A stretch of 64,000 nt of DNA from Streptomyces finlayi (GTDB taxonomy: Bacteria > Actinomycetota > Actinomycetes > Streptomycetales > Streptomycetaceae). The translations under genes and the position numbers were made by a program. Shown here piece after piece: positions 19,232 through 28,085 of this stretch. The stretch lies in assembly GCF_014216315.1 (NCBI RefSeq), contig NZ_CP045702.1, positions 7,316,001 through 7,380,000 of the forward strand, read 5' to 3'. The first letter of the stretch is position 1; every line of letters begins with the position of its first letter. A model generated the notes under the pieces. It searched no databases and was not told the DNA's origin. It worked only from the letters and a program-made list of their open reading frames with translations.

Positions 19232-19525
19232 AGGGTGCGCGGCGCAGGGGGAGATCCACGGCATCGACCAGCTCCACTTCGACGAGGCGGGCCGCATCAA
19301 GGAGTTCACCGTCATGCCCACGTCCGCGCTCGAGGCGCTCAGCGACGCCGTTCTCGCGGGCCTGGTCGCCGACGGTCTCGTCCCGCCCGCCGCGGGCGGC
19401 TGATGCCGACGGCTCACTCGCACGTTCGGGGTGAATAGCGGCATGGTGCGGACACCCGGAGCCATCGAGACGCTACCCTGCGTCAGCCGCTCGATGGATC
19501 ATCAACTCTCCGAGGTGTCCCGCCA

Positions 19526-20203
19526 ATGAACCGTATGAGTACCGTACTGGCCGCGCTCGGCATCACCGCCGGACTGCTGAGCGCACCCGCCGCGAGCGCC
19601 TCGACGTCCCACGGGAACAACAAGCCGGCCGCCGCGCCGCGGCACGAGCCCTGCACCGGCGAGTTCGCGGGCGACGCGCGACTCGGGCCCAAGTGGCTGC
19701 CCAAGAAGAAGCAGGCCCCCGTCGGTCCGCTGCTGAACGGGTACGAGCGGACGGGCGACCTCTCGCCCGCCGACTTCCTCAAGAAGTACTGGGAAGGTCC
19801 GGCGGACTCCGGGAGCTGGAAGTACCCGCCCAACGACGGCTTCGGCGAGGTCAACGGCCAGCTCGACAAGGAGCCGGCCAAGCTCCGGACGGGGCAGCGG
19901 CTGGACCGCTTCGGCTCCGAGTACGGCAGCTATCTCGCCCCGGCGGGCGACGCGTACGCCGAGCGGGCACTGCCTCCGCAGAACCTCAACACCCGTGACG
20001 CCGCCGTCGCCTGCGACTACCGCGTCTACAAGGTCGCCAAGCCGTTCTGGGTGTGGCAGGGCAGCATCGCTCCGTGGTTCGAGCAGCCCGGCGGCGGTCA
20101 GCAGATCAAGCTCGACGCCGTCTTCCTCGACCCGGGCGAGGGCCTGCGGCTGAACGTGAAGTGGCTTCTGGACCACGGCTACCTGACGACCGCCGGAGTC
20201 TAG
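19526..20203 (+). CDS. Secreted TNT-domain protein (probable NAD+ glycohydrolase toxin)
   Basis: A 225-residue protein with a Sec signal peptide (1-26, VLAALGITAGLLSAPAASAS) and a C-terminal domain of the tuberculosis necrotizing toxin family (about 125-222). TNT hallmarks seen are GQRLDRFGSEYGSYLAPAG, AERALPPQNL, YRVYKVAKPFWV and APWFEQPGGGQQIKLDAVF, including the Arg, Tyr and Gln positions used by the family for NAD+ hydrolysis. The region 27-120 (PADFLKKYW, WKYPPNDGFGE) is the usual lead-in of small bacterial TNT proteins. GAGGTG lies 8 bases before ATG 19526. The next ORF starts 4 bases after the stop and may encode its immunity factor. Confidence 0.85.
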   Translation: MNRMSTVLAALGITAGLLSAPAASASTSHGNNKPAAAPRHEPCTGEFAGDARLGPKWLPKKKQAPVGPLLNGYERTGDLSPADFLKKYWEGPADSGSWKYPPNDGFGEVNGQLDKEPAKLRTGQRLDRFGSEYGSYLAPAGDAYAERALPPQNLNTRDAAVACDYRVYKVAKPFWVWQGSIAPWFEQPGGGQQIKLDAVFLDPGEGLRLNVKWLLDHGYLTTAGV

Positions 20204-20207
20204 GACC

Positions 20208-20441
20208 ATGGACCGCCCCCACCTGAGGGCCGCGCTGCGGGCGGCCGGAGTGCCCGACGGCTACTACCGCATCGAAGGCATCCACGAACCGGTTCCGACA
20301 CCGGCCGACTTCCTGTTCCTGCGGGAGGCACCTGACGCGGTGTGGGAGACCGGGGCGTTCGAGCGGGGTACGTACGAGGTCATCGCCCGCCATCCGGACG
20401 AACAGACGGCCTGCGCGCATCTGCTGGGGCTCCTCGTCTGA
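20208..20441 (+). CDS. Small protein, candidate immunity factor for TNT toxin
   Basis: A 77-residue cytoplasmic-looking protein with no signal or membrane segment (PDGYYRIEGIHEP, PTPADFLFLREAPDAVWETG, GTYEVIARHPDEQTACAHLL). It begins 4 bases after the TNT gene; its ribosome binding site lies inside the toxin's last codons. In Mycobacterium tuberculosis the antitoxin for TNT (IFT) is encoded directly beside its toxin, so the position suggests a cognate immunity protein. No sequence motif proves this. Confidence 0.7.
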   Translation: MDRPHLRAALRAAGVPDGYYRIEGIHEPVPTPADFLFLREAPDAVWETGAFERGTYEVIARHPDEQTACAHLLGLLV

Positions 20442-20497
20442 CGGCACGGCCGCGTGTCGGACACCGGGCGCCGGGAAGCACCGGCCATGGTGGGCGC

Positions 20498-21010
20498 ATG
20501 AACACAGCAGGCATCTTGGCCGAGGCGCTCGAGCGCGTCAGGGAAGCGGTGCACACGGCGGTAGCAGGTCTCCGGCCCGACGAACTCGACGCCCGGCTCG
20601 ACGAGGGGGCGAATTCGATCTCCTGGCTCGTCTGGCACCTCACACGCATCCAGGACGACCACGTGGCGGACGCGGCGGGAACCGAGCAGGTGTGGCTGTC
20701 CCAGGGCTGGGCCGCGCGGTTCGCTCTGCCCTTCGCCGAGGACGCGACCGGCTACGGACAGAGCAGCGAACAGGTCGCCGCGGTGCGGGTGGACTCGGCC
20801 GACCTGCTGCTCGGCTACTACGACGCCGTGCACGAGCAGAGCGTCGGATACGTCCGGGGCCTGGACGGCAGGGCACTGGAACGCATCGTGGACGAGAGCT
20901 GGTCACCACCGGTCACGCTCGGCGTCCGGCTGGTCAGCGTCCTCGCCGACGATCTCCAGCACGCCGGCCAGGCGGCCTTCGTCAGAGGAGCGCTGGAGCG
21001 CCGCCGATGA
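20498..21010 (+). CDS. DinB-family (mycothiol S-transferase-like) protein
   Basis: A 170-residue four-helix-bundle protein of the DinB/DUF664 type. The metal-binding His pattern is visible: WLVWHLTRIQDDHVAD in helix 2 and VLADDLQHAGQAAFVRG near the C-terminus. In actinobacteria such proteins include mycothiol-dependent transferases for detoxification; the substrate here is unknown. The start at 20498 (MNTAGILAEALERV) gives the standard length. It follows the TNT pair by 56 bp and may be co-transcribed. Confidence 0.85.
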   Translation: MNTAGILAEALERVREAVHTAVAGLRPDELDARLDEGANSISWLVWHLTRIQDDHVADAAGTEQVWLSQGWAARFALPFAEDATGYGQSSEQVAAVRVDSADLLLGYYDAVHEQSVGYVRGLDGRALERIVDESWSPPVTLGVRLVSVLADDLQHAGQAAFVRGALERRR

Positions 21011-21122
21011 CGATTTCCGCACGTGGAACCGTCGGGGCACGCCCGTGCGGGCTCCGCACCGCGGTGTCATACTCGGAGAAGTCCGCTTGACAGGTTCGTC
21101 ACTGTCGGAAAGGCGTCGCGTC

Positions 21123-21440
21123 ATGAGCTGGGCATCGTGGACGACGAGCGGTGTCTTCACGGGCGCCGGCGGAGTCCGCACCGAAGAAGCGGGAATCTTG
21201 GGCGGGGATCTCACCGTCCATACGACATGGGCCGACGGCGAGGCCGAAGTGGCCGTTCAGTTCAGCGGGGCCTCGGACTGGTTCACCCTGGTCGGCAGCC
21301 CCGTTCGCTGCCCCACCGAAGAGGCCAGCAGGGCGTTCCATCAGGCGGTCGTCGAGGCGGTACGCGCCGGAGGCGGCGCCACGGTGCCTGAGCAGCGGAA
21401 CATGGAGCGGCTCGCACGCCCGGAGCCGGACGCACCGTGA
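21123..21440 (+). CDS. Conserved hypothetical protein
   Basis: A 105-residue protein starting MSWASWTTSGVFTGAGGVRT, with beta-rich sequence (GDLTVHTTWADGEAEVAVQF, DWFTLVGSPV) and a helical end. There is no signal or membrane segment and no motif I recognise. GGAAAGG lies about 12 bases before ATG 21123. The in-frame extension to 21045 is rejected because it is poor in protein-like sequence. Confidence 0.65.
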   Translation: MSWASWTTSGVFTGAGGVRTEEAGILGGDLTVHTTWADGEAEVAVQFSGASDWFTLVGSPVRCPTEEASRAFHQAVVEAVRAGGGATVPEQRNMERLARPEPDAP

Positions 21441-21547
21441 CCGCACGCCGCTGACGTTCCCCTGAAAGCCTGGTGGCTGCCGCATACACACCTTCGTCAC
21501 AGTGATCGCGCCTAGAGTGGGCCGCTGCTGCCCATGCGGAGGCGGCG

Positions 21548-22270
21548 GTGAGCGAACACGGGGCGAGGAGCGGCTTGATGGTGCTGACGGGCGCACGGCG
21601 GACGAAGACACGGACGAACAAGCAGCGCCCTCTGTGGAAAGAACTCCCGATCCTCATCGGTGTCGCCCTGCTGCTGGCGCTGTTCATCAAGACCTTCCTG
21701 CTGCAGGCGTTCTCGATTCCCTCGGAGTCGATGCAGAACACCCTGCAAAAGGGCGACCGGGTCCTGGTCGACAAGCTGACTCCGTGGTTCGGCTCCGAGC
21801 CCGAGCGCGGGGAAGTGATCGTCTTCCACGATCCGTCCGACTGGCTGCGCGGTGTGCCGACCGAGCCTCCCAACGCGTTCCAGAAGGTCATGAGCTTCGT
21901 GGGAGTGATGCCGTCCGCGGAGGAGAAGGACCTCATCAAGCGGGTCATCGGCGTCGCGGGGGACACCGTGGAGTGCAAGGGGGACGGCCCGGTGAAGGTC
22001 AACGGAAAGCCGCTCGACGAGCCGTACGTCTTCCCCGGCAACACCGCCTGCAGTACCGATGACGCGGGCCAGTTCAAGGTCACGGTGCCCGACGACCGGG
22101 TCTGGGTGATGGGTGACCACCGCCAGGCGTCCGGGGATTCCCGCTACCACCAGGAGGATCCCTACCGCGGCATGGTTCCGGTCGACGAGGTGGTGGGACG
22201 CGCGGTGGTGGTCGCCTGGCCGGTGACCCGCTGGGACACCCTGCCGGTGCCCGGCACCTTCGGCCGCTGA
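21548..22270 (+). CDS. lepB: Signal peptidase I
   Basis: A 240-residue type I signal peptidase that cleaves Sec and Tat signal peptides at the outer face of the membrane. It has one N-terminal membrane helix (about 32-54), then box B FSIPSESMQNTLQKGDRVLV with catalytic Ser61, box D IKRVIGVAGDTV with the Lys131 general base, and box E VMGDHRQASGDSR. This is the normal length for Streptomyces, which carries several paralogs. It ends just before a strong bidirectional terminator. Confidence 0.95.
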   Translation: MSEHGARSGLMVLTGARRTKTRTNKQRPLWKELPILIGVALLLALFIKTFLLQAFSIPSESMQNTLQKGDRVLVDKLTPWFGSEPERGEVIVFHDPSDWLRGVPTEPPNAFQKVMSFVGVMPSAEEKDLIKRVIGVAGDTVECKGDGPVKVNGKPLDEPYVFPGNTACSTDDAGQFKVTVPDDRVWVMGDHRQASGDSRYHQEDPYRGMVPVDEVVGRAVVVAWPVTRWDTLPVPGTFGR

Positions 22271-22271
22271 T

Positions 22272-22319
22272 ACACGCCTCTGCCTCCCGGCCGCGAAGGG
22301 CCGGGAGGCAGAGGCGTGT
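22272..22319. terminator. Bidirectional terminator
   Basis: A perfect 20-bp inverted repeat (22272-22291 with 22300-22319, 8-base loop) lies between the convergent lepB and ptsH genes. Confidence 0.9.
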
Positions 22320-22331
22320 TCGGACTCGGGA

Positions 22332-22604
22332 TCAGGTCTTGGCGTCCAGGTCCTGCGCGAGGAGCACGGCGAGTTCATCGACCGCCGTCTCGGCCCCGTC
22401 CCCCGTGGCCGACAGCTCCACGGCCTCGCCGTGCTGAGCCGCCAGAGCGAGTACGGAGAGCATGCTGCGGGCGTCGACCGGCTGCTGTCCCTCGCGGTCT
22501 ATGGTCACCCTGACCGGCTGACGGGCTGCCGCCTGGACGAACAGAGAGGCAGGGCGGGCGTGCAGTCCGCTGCGGGAACCTACGGCGACGGTGCACCGGT
22601 ACAT
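22332..22604 (-). CDS. ptsH: Phosphocarrier protein HPr
   Basis: A 90-residue PTS phosphocarrier that passes phosphate from enzyme I to EIIA domains. The active site SGLHARPAS carries His15. DARSMLSVLALAAQHGE holds the Ser47 position that in Firmicutes is regulated. It lies 75 bp downstream of fruA on the same strand, so it is likely co-transcribed with the fructose genes. Enzyme I is not in this window. Confidence 0.95.
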   Translation of the reverse strand: MYRCTVAVGSRSGLHARPASLFVQAAARQPVRVTIDREGQQPVDARSMLSVLALAAQHGEAVELSATGDGAETAVDELAVLLAQDLDAKT

Positions 22605-22679
22605 GCGATCACTCCTGTGGGTCGGGTACGTAACTGTGTGGATGCCGGAACTCCAGGCCGGGTGTGCCGCTCGCCGTGC

Positions 22680-24656
22680 TCAGGCGGCGACGGGCACCTT
22701 CGAGGTATCGGCCGCCGGTACGGGGTCCTGCCCGGTCCGGCGCATTCCCTTGAGGACGACGACCAGCGCGGTCGCCACCACCGTGCCCGCCGCGATCGCC
22801 ACCAGGTAGAGGAACGGCTGGCCGATCAGCGGGACGACGAAGATGCCGCCGTGCGGGGCCCGCAGGGTGCAGCCGAAGGCCATCGACAGAGCGCCGGTGA
22901 CCGCGCCGCCCGCCATCACCGAGGGTATGACGCGCAGCGGGTCTGCCGCCGCGAAGGGGATGGCACCTTCACTGATGAACGACGCGCCCAGCACCCAGGC
23001 CGCGCGGCCGTTCTCCCGCTCGGTTTTGGTGAACAGCCTGGCGCGCACGGTGGTGGCCAGGGCCATCGCCAGCGGCGGCACCATACCGGCGGCCATGACC
23101 GCCGCCATCACCTTGAGGCTGCCGGTCGTCGGATCGGCGAGCCCGCCGACCGCGAAGGCATAGGCCACCTTGTTGAGAGGGCCGCCCATGTCGAAGCACA
23201 TCATCAGGCCGAGCACCATGCCGAGGATGATCGCGTTGGAGCCGGAGAGCCCGTTGAGCCCGTCGGTGAGGGCCTTCTGGAGAGAGGCGATCGGCTTGCC
23301 GACGACGACGAACATGAGGAAGCCGACCACTGCCGAGGAGATCAGTGGGATCACCAGCACCGGCATGATGCCGCGCAGTGTGGGATGGACCTTGACCCGC
23401 TGTATCGCCATCACCACCGCGCCGGCGAGCAGACCGGCGACGAGCCCGCCCAGGAACCCCGCGTCGATGGTCAGCGCGATGGCGCCACCGACGAACCCGG
23501 GGACGAGCGCGGGCCGGTCCGCCATGCCGTACGCGATGTAGCCCGCCAGCACCGGGACCAGGAAGCCGAAGGCTGCGCCGCCGATCTGGTTGAGGAGAGC
23601 GGCCCAGCTGTCGGCCTCGCCCCACACGAAGTGATCAGCGACGGACTTGGCGCTCGCGATCTCGTAGCCGCCGATGGCGAACGACAGGGCGATCAGGAGC
23701 CCGCCCGCCGCGACGAACGGCACCATGTAACTGACGCCGGACATCAGGTACGTACGCAGCCGGACACCGAAGTGCGTGCCGCTGCCGCCGCTCGTTCCGG
23801 ACGCGCCCTCGCTCGTACCGCCGTCGTCGGCGACGCCGCTGATCTCGCCGCGCTCGGCCTTGCGCCGGGCCTCGGCGATCAGTTCGGCGGGCCGGTTGAT
23901 CCCGGCCTTCACTCCGACGTCCACGATCGGCTTGCCGCCGAACCGTGCCTTCTCGCGTACGTCGACGTCGTGCGCCCAGATCACGGCGTCGGCGGCGGCG
24001 ATGACCGAAGGGTCGAGCGGCTGGAACCCGGCCGAACCCTGCGTCTCGACGCTGAGCACGATTCCCTCGGCGCGGGCAGCCGCTTCCAGGGACTCGGCGG
24101 CCATGTAGGTGTGGGCGATGCCGGTGGGACAGGAGGTGACAGCGACGATCCGGAACGGCTCGGGAGCTGGTGTCCCCGCCGTCTCCGCAGCGGGCTCCTG
24201 GGGCGCAGCCGGCGGCGCGTCGCCGCGGATCAGGGCCGCCGTGGCGACGGGATCGGTCTCCGCCCGCAGCGCGGAGGTGAAGGCGGGATCCATCAGCCGG
24301 CGCGCCAGACTCGACAGGATGGTGAGATGGTCGTCGTCCGCCCCGGCGGGGGCCGCGATGAGGAAGATGAGGTCGGCGGGCCCGTCCGGTGCACCGAAGT
24401 CGATGCCCCGCGCACTGCGCCCGAACGCCAGCGTCGGCGCGGTGACGTGCTCGCTGCGGCAGTGCGGAATACCGATGCCGCCGTCCAGGCCGGTCGGCAT
24501 CTGTGCCTCACGGGCGGCCACGTCGGCGAGGAAGCCGTCGAGGTCGGTGACGCGCCCGGCGGCGGCCATCCGGCCGGCGAGCGACCTCGCTGCGGCGTTC
24601 TTCGTCTCGGTGGACAGATCGAGGTCGACCAGGTCCGCGGTGATCAGCTCACTCAT
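22680..24656 (-). CDS. fruA: Fructose PTS permease EIIABC
   Basis: A 658-residue membrane permease that imports fructose and releases it as fructose-1-phosphate. Order: EIIA (1-145, GIPHCRSEHV with His65), EIIB (about 168-265, VTSCPTGIAHTYMAAESLEA with Cys176) and membrane EIIC (about 300-640, starting RTYLMSGVSYMVPFVAAGGL, including CFDMGGPLNKVAYAF). The start at 24656 follows AAGGAGCC. It is the third gene of the fruR-fruK-fruA set, 97 bp after fruK. Confidence 0.95.
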   Translation of the reverse strand: MSELITADLVDLDLSTETKNAAARSLAGRMAAAGRVTDLDGFLADVAAREAQMPTGLDGGIGIPHCRSEHVTAPTLAFGRSARGIDFGAPDGPADLIFLIAAPAGADDDHLTILSSLARRLMDPAFTSALRAETDPVATAALIRGDAPPAAPQEPAAETAGTPAPEPFRIVAVTSCPTGIAHTYMAAESLEAAARAEGIVLSVETQGSAGFQPLDPSVIAAADAVIWAHDVDVREKARFGGKPIVDVGVKAGINRPAELIAEARRKAERGEISGVADDGGTSEGASGTSGGSGTHFGVRLRTYLMSGVSYMVPFVAAGGLLIALSFAIGGYEIASAKSVADHFVWGEADSWAALLNQIGGAAFGFLVPVLAGYIAYGMADRPALVPGFVGGAIALTIDAGFLGGLVAGLLAGAVVMAIQRVKVHPTLRGIMPVLVIPLISSAVVGFLMFVVVGKPIASLQKALTDGLNGLSGSNAIILGMVLGLMMCFDMGGPLNKVAYAFAVGGLADPTTGSLKVMAAVMAAGMVPPLAMALATTVRARLFTKTERENGRAAWVLGASFISEGAIPFAAADPLRVIPSVMAGGAVTGALSMAFGCTLRAPHGGIFVVPLIGQPFLYLVAIAAGTVVATALVVVLKGMRRTGQDPVPAADTSKVPVAA

Positions 24657-24753
24657 CGCGGGGCTCCTTGCTCGTGGGCCGCCGTGGTGGCGGCTGGGGG
24701 GACGGGGGTCTGCGGGCTCGTACGCAGGGATTCGGTACGCGGTGATACGGACG

Positions 24754-25701
24754 TCATGGCGCGGGCTCCGTCAGCACGCGGTCCAGGGGAATGTCCGTGG
24801 TCGTGACGACCGACGACAGATCGATGTCGGCGGGAGTGGGCATCACACTGCCGGGGAGCTGGACCGCCGCCGCGCCGTGCGCGACAGCGGCCGCCAGTGC
24901 TGGCCGGCCCGCGCCCCCGGCGGCCAGGAATCCGGCCAGCGAGGCGTCCCCGGCACCGACGTTGCTGCGGACGGTCTCCACCCGGGCGCTGCCGAAGAAC
25001 GTTCCCGAGCCGTCCACCAGCAGTTGTCCGTCGGCTCCGAGGCTGGCCAGCACGGCCTGCGCCCCGCGTCCGCGCAGCACCTCAGCGGCCTTGACCGCGT
25101 CACCGACCGTCGCGAGAGGACGGCCGACGGCTTCGGAGAGCTCCTCGACGTTCGGTTTGATCACATCGGGCCGCTCACGCAGCGCGGCGATCAGCGCGGC
25201 GCCCGAGCTGTCGAGCGCGATCCGGGCACCGGCCCCGTGGCTGCGTGCCACCAGCTCGGCGTACCACTCGGGGGGCAGGCCCCTCGGCAGGCTGCCGCAG
25301 CAGGCGATCCAGTCGGCGTCCGACGACCAGGTCCGCACCGTCTCCAGCAGGGTCTCGGCCTCGGACTCCGTGATCTCGGGCCCGGTCGCGTTGACCTTGG
25401 TGAGGGTGCCGTCCGCTTCGACGAGCGTGATGTTGACGCGGGTGCTGCCCGTGATCCGCACACCGGCGGCCTCGATCCCGTGCTCCCCGAGCAGCCGGGC
25501 GAGCAGCGCCCCCTCCGGTCCGCCGAGCGGAGCGACAGCGACCGTACGGTGTCCGGCCGCCGCTACGGCGCGGGAGACGTTGATCCCCTTGCCGCCGGGG
25601 TCGACCCGGTCCGCGGTGGCACGCAGGACCGCGCCCCGCGTCAGGTCCCGCAGCTCGTAGGTGCGGTCGAGGCTGGGGTTGGGGGTGACGGTGAGGATCA
25701 C
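24754..25701 (-). CDS. fruK: 1-Phosphofructokinase
   Basis: A 315-residue PfkB-family kinase converting fructose-1-phosphate to fructose-1,6-bisphosphate in the cytoplasm. Motifs: TVTPNPSLDRTY at the N-terminus, DPGGKGINVSRAVAAAGH and GAGDASLAGFLAAGG with the catalytic Asp (the family usually reads GAGDSxxAGF, so an Ala replaces a Ser). The start codon overlaps the fruR stop by 4 bases, giving coupled translation. Confidence 0.93.
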   Translation of the reverse strand: MILTVTPNPSLDRTYELRDLTRGAVLRATADRVDPGGKGINVSRAVAAAGHRTVAVAPLGGPEGALLARLLGEHGIEAAGVRITGSTRVNITLVEADGTLTKVNATGPEITESEAETLLETVRTWSSDADWIACCGSLPRGLPPEWYAELVARSHGAGARIALDSSGAALIAALRERPDVIKPNVEELSEAVGRPLATVGDAVKAAEVLRGRGAQAVLASLGADGQLLVDGSGTFFGSARVETVRSNVGAGDASLAGFLAAGGAGRPALAAAVAHGAAAVQLPGSVMPTPADIDLSSVVTTTDIPLDRVLTEPAP

Positions 25702-26459
25702 GCGCGTACCACTTCCGTGCCCCGGCTCTCGATGGCGAGGGCGGCCTCGGGGCTGAGCCCCGTATCGGTGATGAGCAGGTCGACGTGGGAGAGGCCGCCG
25801 AAGCGGGCGAAGTGCTCCTGGCCGAACTTGCCCGAGTCGGCGAGGAGCACGACCCGGCGGGCGGCGGAGATCATGGCGCGCTTCACGGCGGCCTCGGCGA
25901 GGTCGGGGGTGGTCAGACCGCCTTCGGCCGAGAACCCGTTGGTGGCGAGGATGACGACGTCCGCGTTGATCTCGGCGTAGGCGCTGAGGGCCCAGGCGTC
26001 GACGGCCGCGCGCGTACGGTGCCGGACCCTGCCGCCCACGAGGTGGAGTGCGATTCCGGGATGGTCGGCGAGGCGCGCGGCCACGGGCAGGGCGTGGGTC
26101 ACCACGGTCAGGGACGATTCGAGGGGGAGGGCGGCAGCCAGCCGGGCCGTCGTTGTGCCCGCGTCGATGATCACGTTGCCGTCGACGGGGAGCTCGCCCA
26201 GGGCGGCGGCGGCGATGCGGTCCTTCTCGTCCGCGGCCACCGCGTCGCGCTCGGCGAGGTCGGGCTCGAAACCGAGCCGCCCGGCCGGAATCGCACCGCC
26301 GTGTACTCGGCGCAGGAGCCCGGCCCGGTCGAGCGTCTTGAGGTCACGCCGCACGGTCTCGGCGGTCACCTGGAACTCCTCGGCGAGGGAGAGGACATCG
26401 ACACGTCCGCTCTCCTGGGCGAGGCGGAGGATTTCCTGCTGCCGCTCCGGTGCGTACAT
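25698..26459 (-). CDS. fruR: DeoR-family regulator of the fructose operon
   Basis: A 253-residue repressor. The N-terminal winged HTH (APERQQEILRLAQESGRVDV, TVRRDLKTLDRAGLLRRVHG) is followed by a DeoR sugar-phosphate sensor domain (VIIDAGTTTARLAAAL, ATNGFSAEGGLTTPDLAEA, LLADSGKFGQEHFARF). The start at 26459 (MYAPERQQ) gives the typical DeoR N-terminus; the alternative at 26480 adds seven residues. It is first in the fruR-fruK-fruA operon, so it probably controls its own operon. I see no clear palindrome in the 236-bp leader. Confidence 0.9.
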   Translation of the reverse strand: MYAPERQQEILRLAQESGRVDVLSLAEEFQVTAETVRRDLKTLDRAGLLRRVHGGAIPAGRLGFEPDLAERDAVAADEKDRIAAAALGELPVDGNVIIDAGTTTARLAAALPLESSLTVVTHALPVAARLADHPGIALHLVGGRVRHRTRAAVDAWALSAYAEINADVVILATNGFSAEGGLTTPDLAEAAVKRAMISAARRVVLLADSGKFGQEHFARFGGLSHVDLLITDTGLSPEAALAIESRGTEVVRA

Positions 26460-26695
26460 GTGGTTTCGTATCCGTTCCATGCCCGAGTTTGTGGTTTCGC
26501 GCTCAGGTTACGTCCGGGGTGCGGGAATGTAAACAGATTCGGGCGAAGAGCGGGCATGAACGGGCATGAACGGTCAGGGATGGTGATGGGCGGAGATGGG
26601 TGGGCTTCCTGGGCTCCGTGACGTCGCGCCGGAAACGGGCAGCACTCGGCGCACCGCATACGGGTACCGCGCCCCGGCGCGTGTGGCTGGGCTGC

Positions 26696-26944
26696 TCAGC
26701 GGGCGGGGGGCGCCCCTCCTGCCAGGGGGCGCACGAGCAGGGGCATTCCCGGTGCCTGATGGCCGCCGCTGGCCAGCATGCGTACCTCGCCGCGGTAGCT
26801 GATCTCCGCGCGGACGATTCCTGTCTCGTCCTCGTACACCGGGTGTCCGCCCGCCCCGGACCGGTCGGTCATCCGGACGACGACGACGTCGTCCGCCGCG
26901 CCGTGGGTCTGGAATATCAGCTCGAAGCTGTCCGGGTAATCCAT
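26696..26944 (-). CDS. Small conserved protein (DUF6296-like)
   Basis: An 82-residue protein MDYPDSFELIFQTHG..., rich in beta-type sequence (DDVVVVRMTDRSGAGGHPVY, DETGIVRAEISYRGEVRMLA). It resembles a small Streptomyces-restricted family that I recall as DUF6296; the function is unknown. GGGAGG sits before ATG 26944. It is divergent from the PepSY lipoprotein gene. Confidence 0.7.
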   Translation of the reverse strand: MDYPDSFELIFQTHGAADDVVVVRMTDRSGAGGHPVYEDETGIVRAEISYRGEVRMLASGGHQAPGMPLLVRPLAGGAPPAR

Positions 26945-27127
26945 GAGGGCCTCCCGACCGGACGCCGGCGGGAGCCGGTGTCCGTGGCTGTCCTCACCAT
27001 TGTTTCCCACGTACGACCGCGGCGCGCCCCGGGGGGATGACGCCAACAGGCGGAGCCGCGCGGTCGATCGGGTGACCCGTCCCCAAGGACAACATGACCG
27101 GTCGGTGCGGGGGCTAGTCATGCGTGT

Positions 27128-27994
27128 ATGAGCCTTGAATTCCGACGAGAAACCGCGGTCTCCCCGCGCGCCCGCCGCCTCCGTATCGCCGCCGGCGCGC
27201 TGTGCGCCGTCGTCGCCTCCGCGCTGGTCGCGGGATGCGGGCAGGACGGCGGCGACCAGACAGGGGCGGCTACCTCGGAGGCCGCCAAGGTCATTCCGAA
27301 GCAGACGACCTCCCCGGCCGGTAGTCCTTCCGGCAGCCCGTCCCCAGGGAAGCAACTGACCGAGGACCAGGCCGAGCGCAAGAAACTCCTCGAATCCACC
27401 AAGATCACTTTCGACAAGGCGGCCACCGCCGCGGTCGGTGCGGTGCCGGACAGCAAGCTGGTCGAGCTCGATCTGGAGGGCCTTGACGACGACACCGACC
27501 GGCGCACCGACGCGAGCGGCTCGCCGACCGGGAGCGCGAGCCCGGGTGGTACCGCGAGCCCGAGCGGCAGCCCGGCCGGTACGGCGAGCCCCAGCGGCAC
27601 CGCCTCCCCCGCCGGCAGTCCCAGTCCGAGCGGCAGCGGTGCCGGCCCGTACTGGGTCGCCGAGGTCGTCGAGACGGACGGAACCGCCCACACCGTCCGT
27701 ATCGACGCGGTCTCCGGCACGGTGATCGAGGAGGCTGCCGACGCCGACCAGGACGCGGAAGGCAAGCGCGAGATGGCCGACTGGATCGCCAAGGCGAAGC
27801 AGACGCCCCAGCAGGCGGCCAAGGTCGCCACGGACAAGAAGAAGGGGAAGGTCACTTCGATCGGCCTGGACACCAACGACGACAACACCCTCGTCTGGGC
27901 CGTGGACGTCGTCAGCGCGGACTGGGACAAGTCCGAGTTCGAGGTGGACGCGGCCAGTGGCAAGATCGTCCGCGAGGAGACCGACCGCGGCTGA
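27128..27994 (+). CDS. Lipoprotein with PepSY domains and a Gly-Ser-Pro insert
   Basis: A 288-residue exported lipoprotein. The signal ends at the lipobox LVAGCG (Cys37). A first PepSY-type domain (about 78-210) is interrupted by a 45-residue low-complexity insert (GSPTGSASPGGTASPSGSPA...), and a second PepSY unit follows (about 213-285, TPQQAAKVATDKKKGKVTSI, WAVDVVSADWDKSEFEVDAA, GKIVREE). PepSY domains often inhibit proteases or bind cell-wall partners; the partner here is unknown. The insert is encoded by imperfect GC-rich repeats at 27514-27640, likely to vary in length between strains. Confidence 0.85.
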   Translation: MSLEFRRETAVSPRARRLRIAAGALCAVVASALVAGCGQDGGDQTGAATSEAAKVIPKQTTSPAGSPSGSPSPGKQLTEDQAERKKLLESTKITFDKAATAAVGAVPDSKLVELDLEGLDDDTDRRTDASGSPTGSASPGGTASPSGSPAGTASPSGTASPAGSPSPSGSGAGPYWVAEVVETDGTAHTVRIDAVSGTVIEEAADADQDAEGKREMADWIAKAKQTPQQAAKVATDKKKGKVTSIGLDTNDDNTLVWAVDVVSADWDKSEFEVDAASGKIVREETDRG

Positions 27995-28034
27995 CCCGCC
28001 CGGCGGCGTGGAGATCCCGCCCGGCGTAGACCCT

Positions 28035-28085
28035 GTGCCGCTCCCCTGTGCCGCTCCCCTGGCCAGCAGGTCAGGGGAGCGGCAC
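28035..28085. terminator. Terminator with a duplicated left arm
   Basis: GTGCCGCTCCCCTG occurs twice in tandem (28035-28048 and 28048-28061, sharing one G). Its reverse complement lies at 28072-28085, overlapping the last codons of the convergent acetyltransferase gene. Either copy can form the 14-bp stem. Confidence 0.75.

Noticed and set aside
22431..24806. 791-codon plus-strand ORF
   Set aside because: Antisense shadow of fruA; rich in Arg, Gly and His with no recognisable domain.
24109..25980. 623-codon plus-strand ORF
   Set aside because: Antisense shadow of fruA, fruK and fruR.
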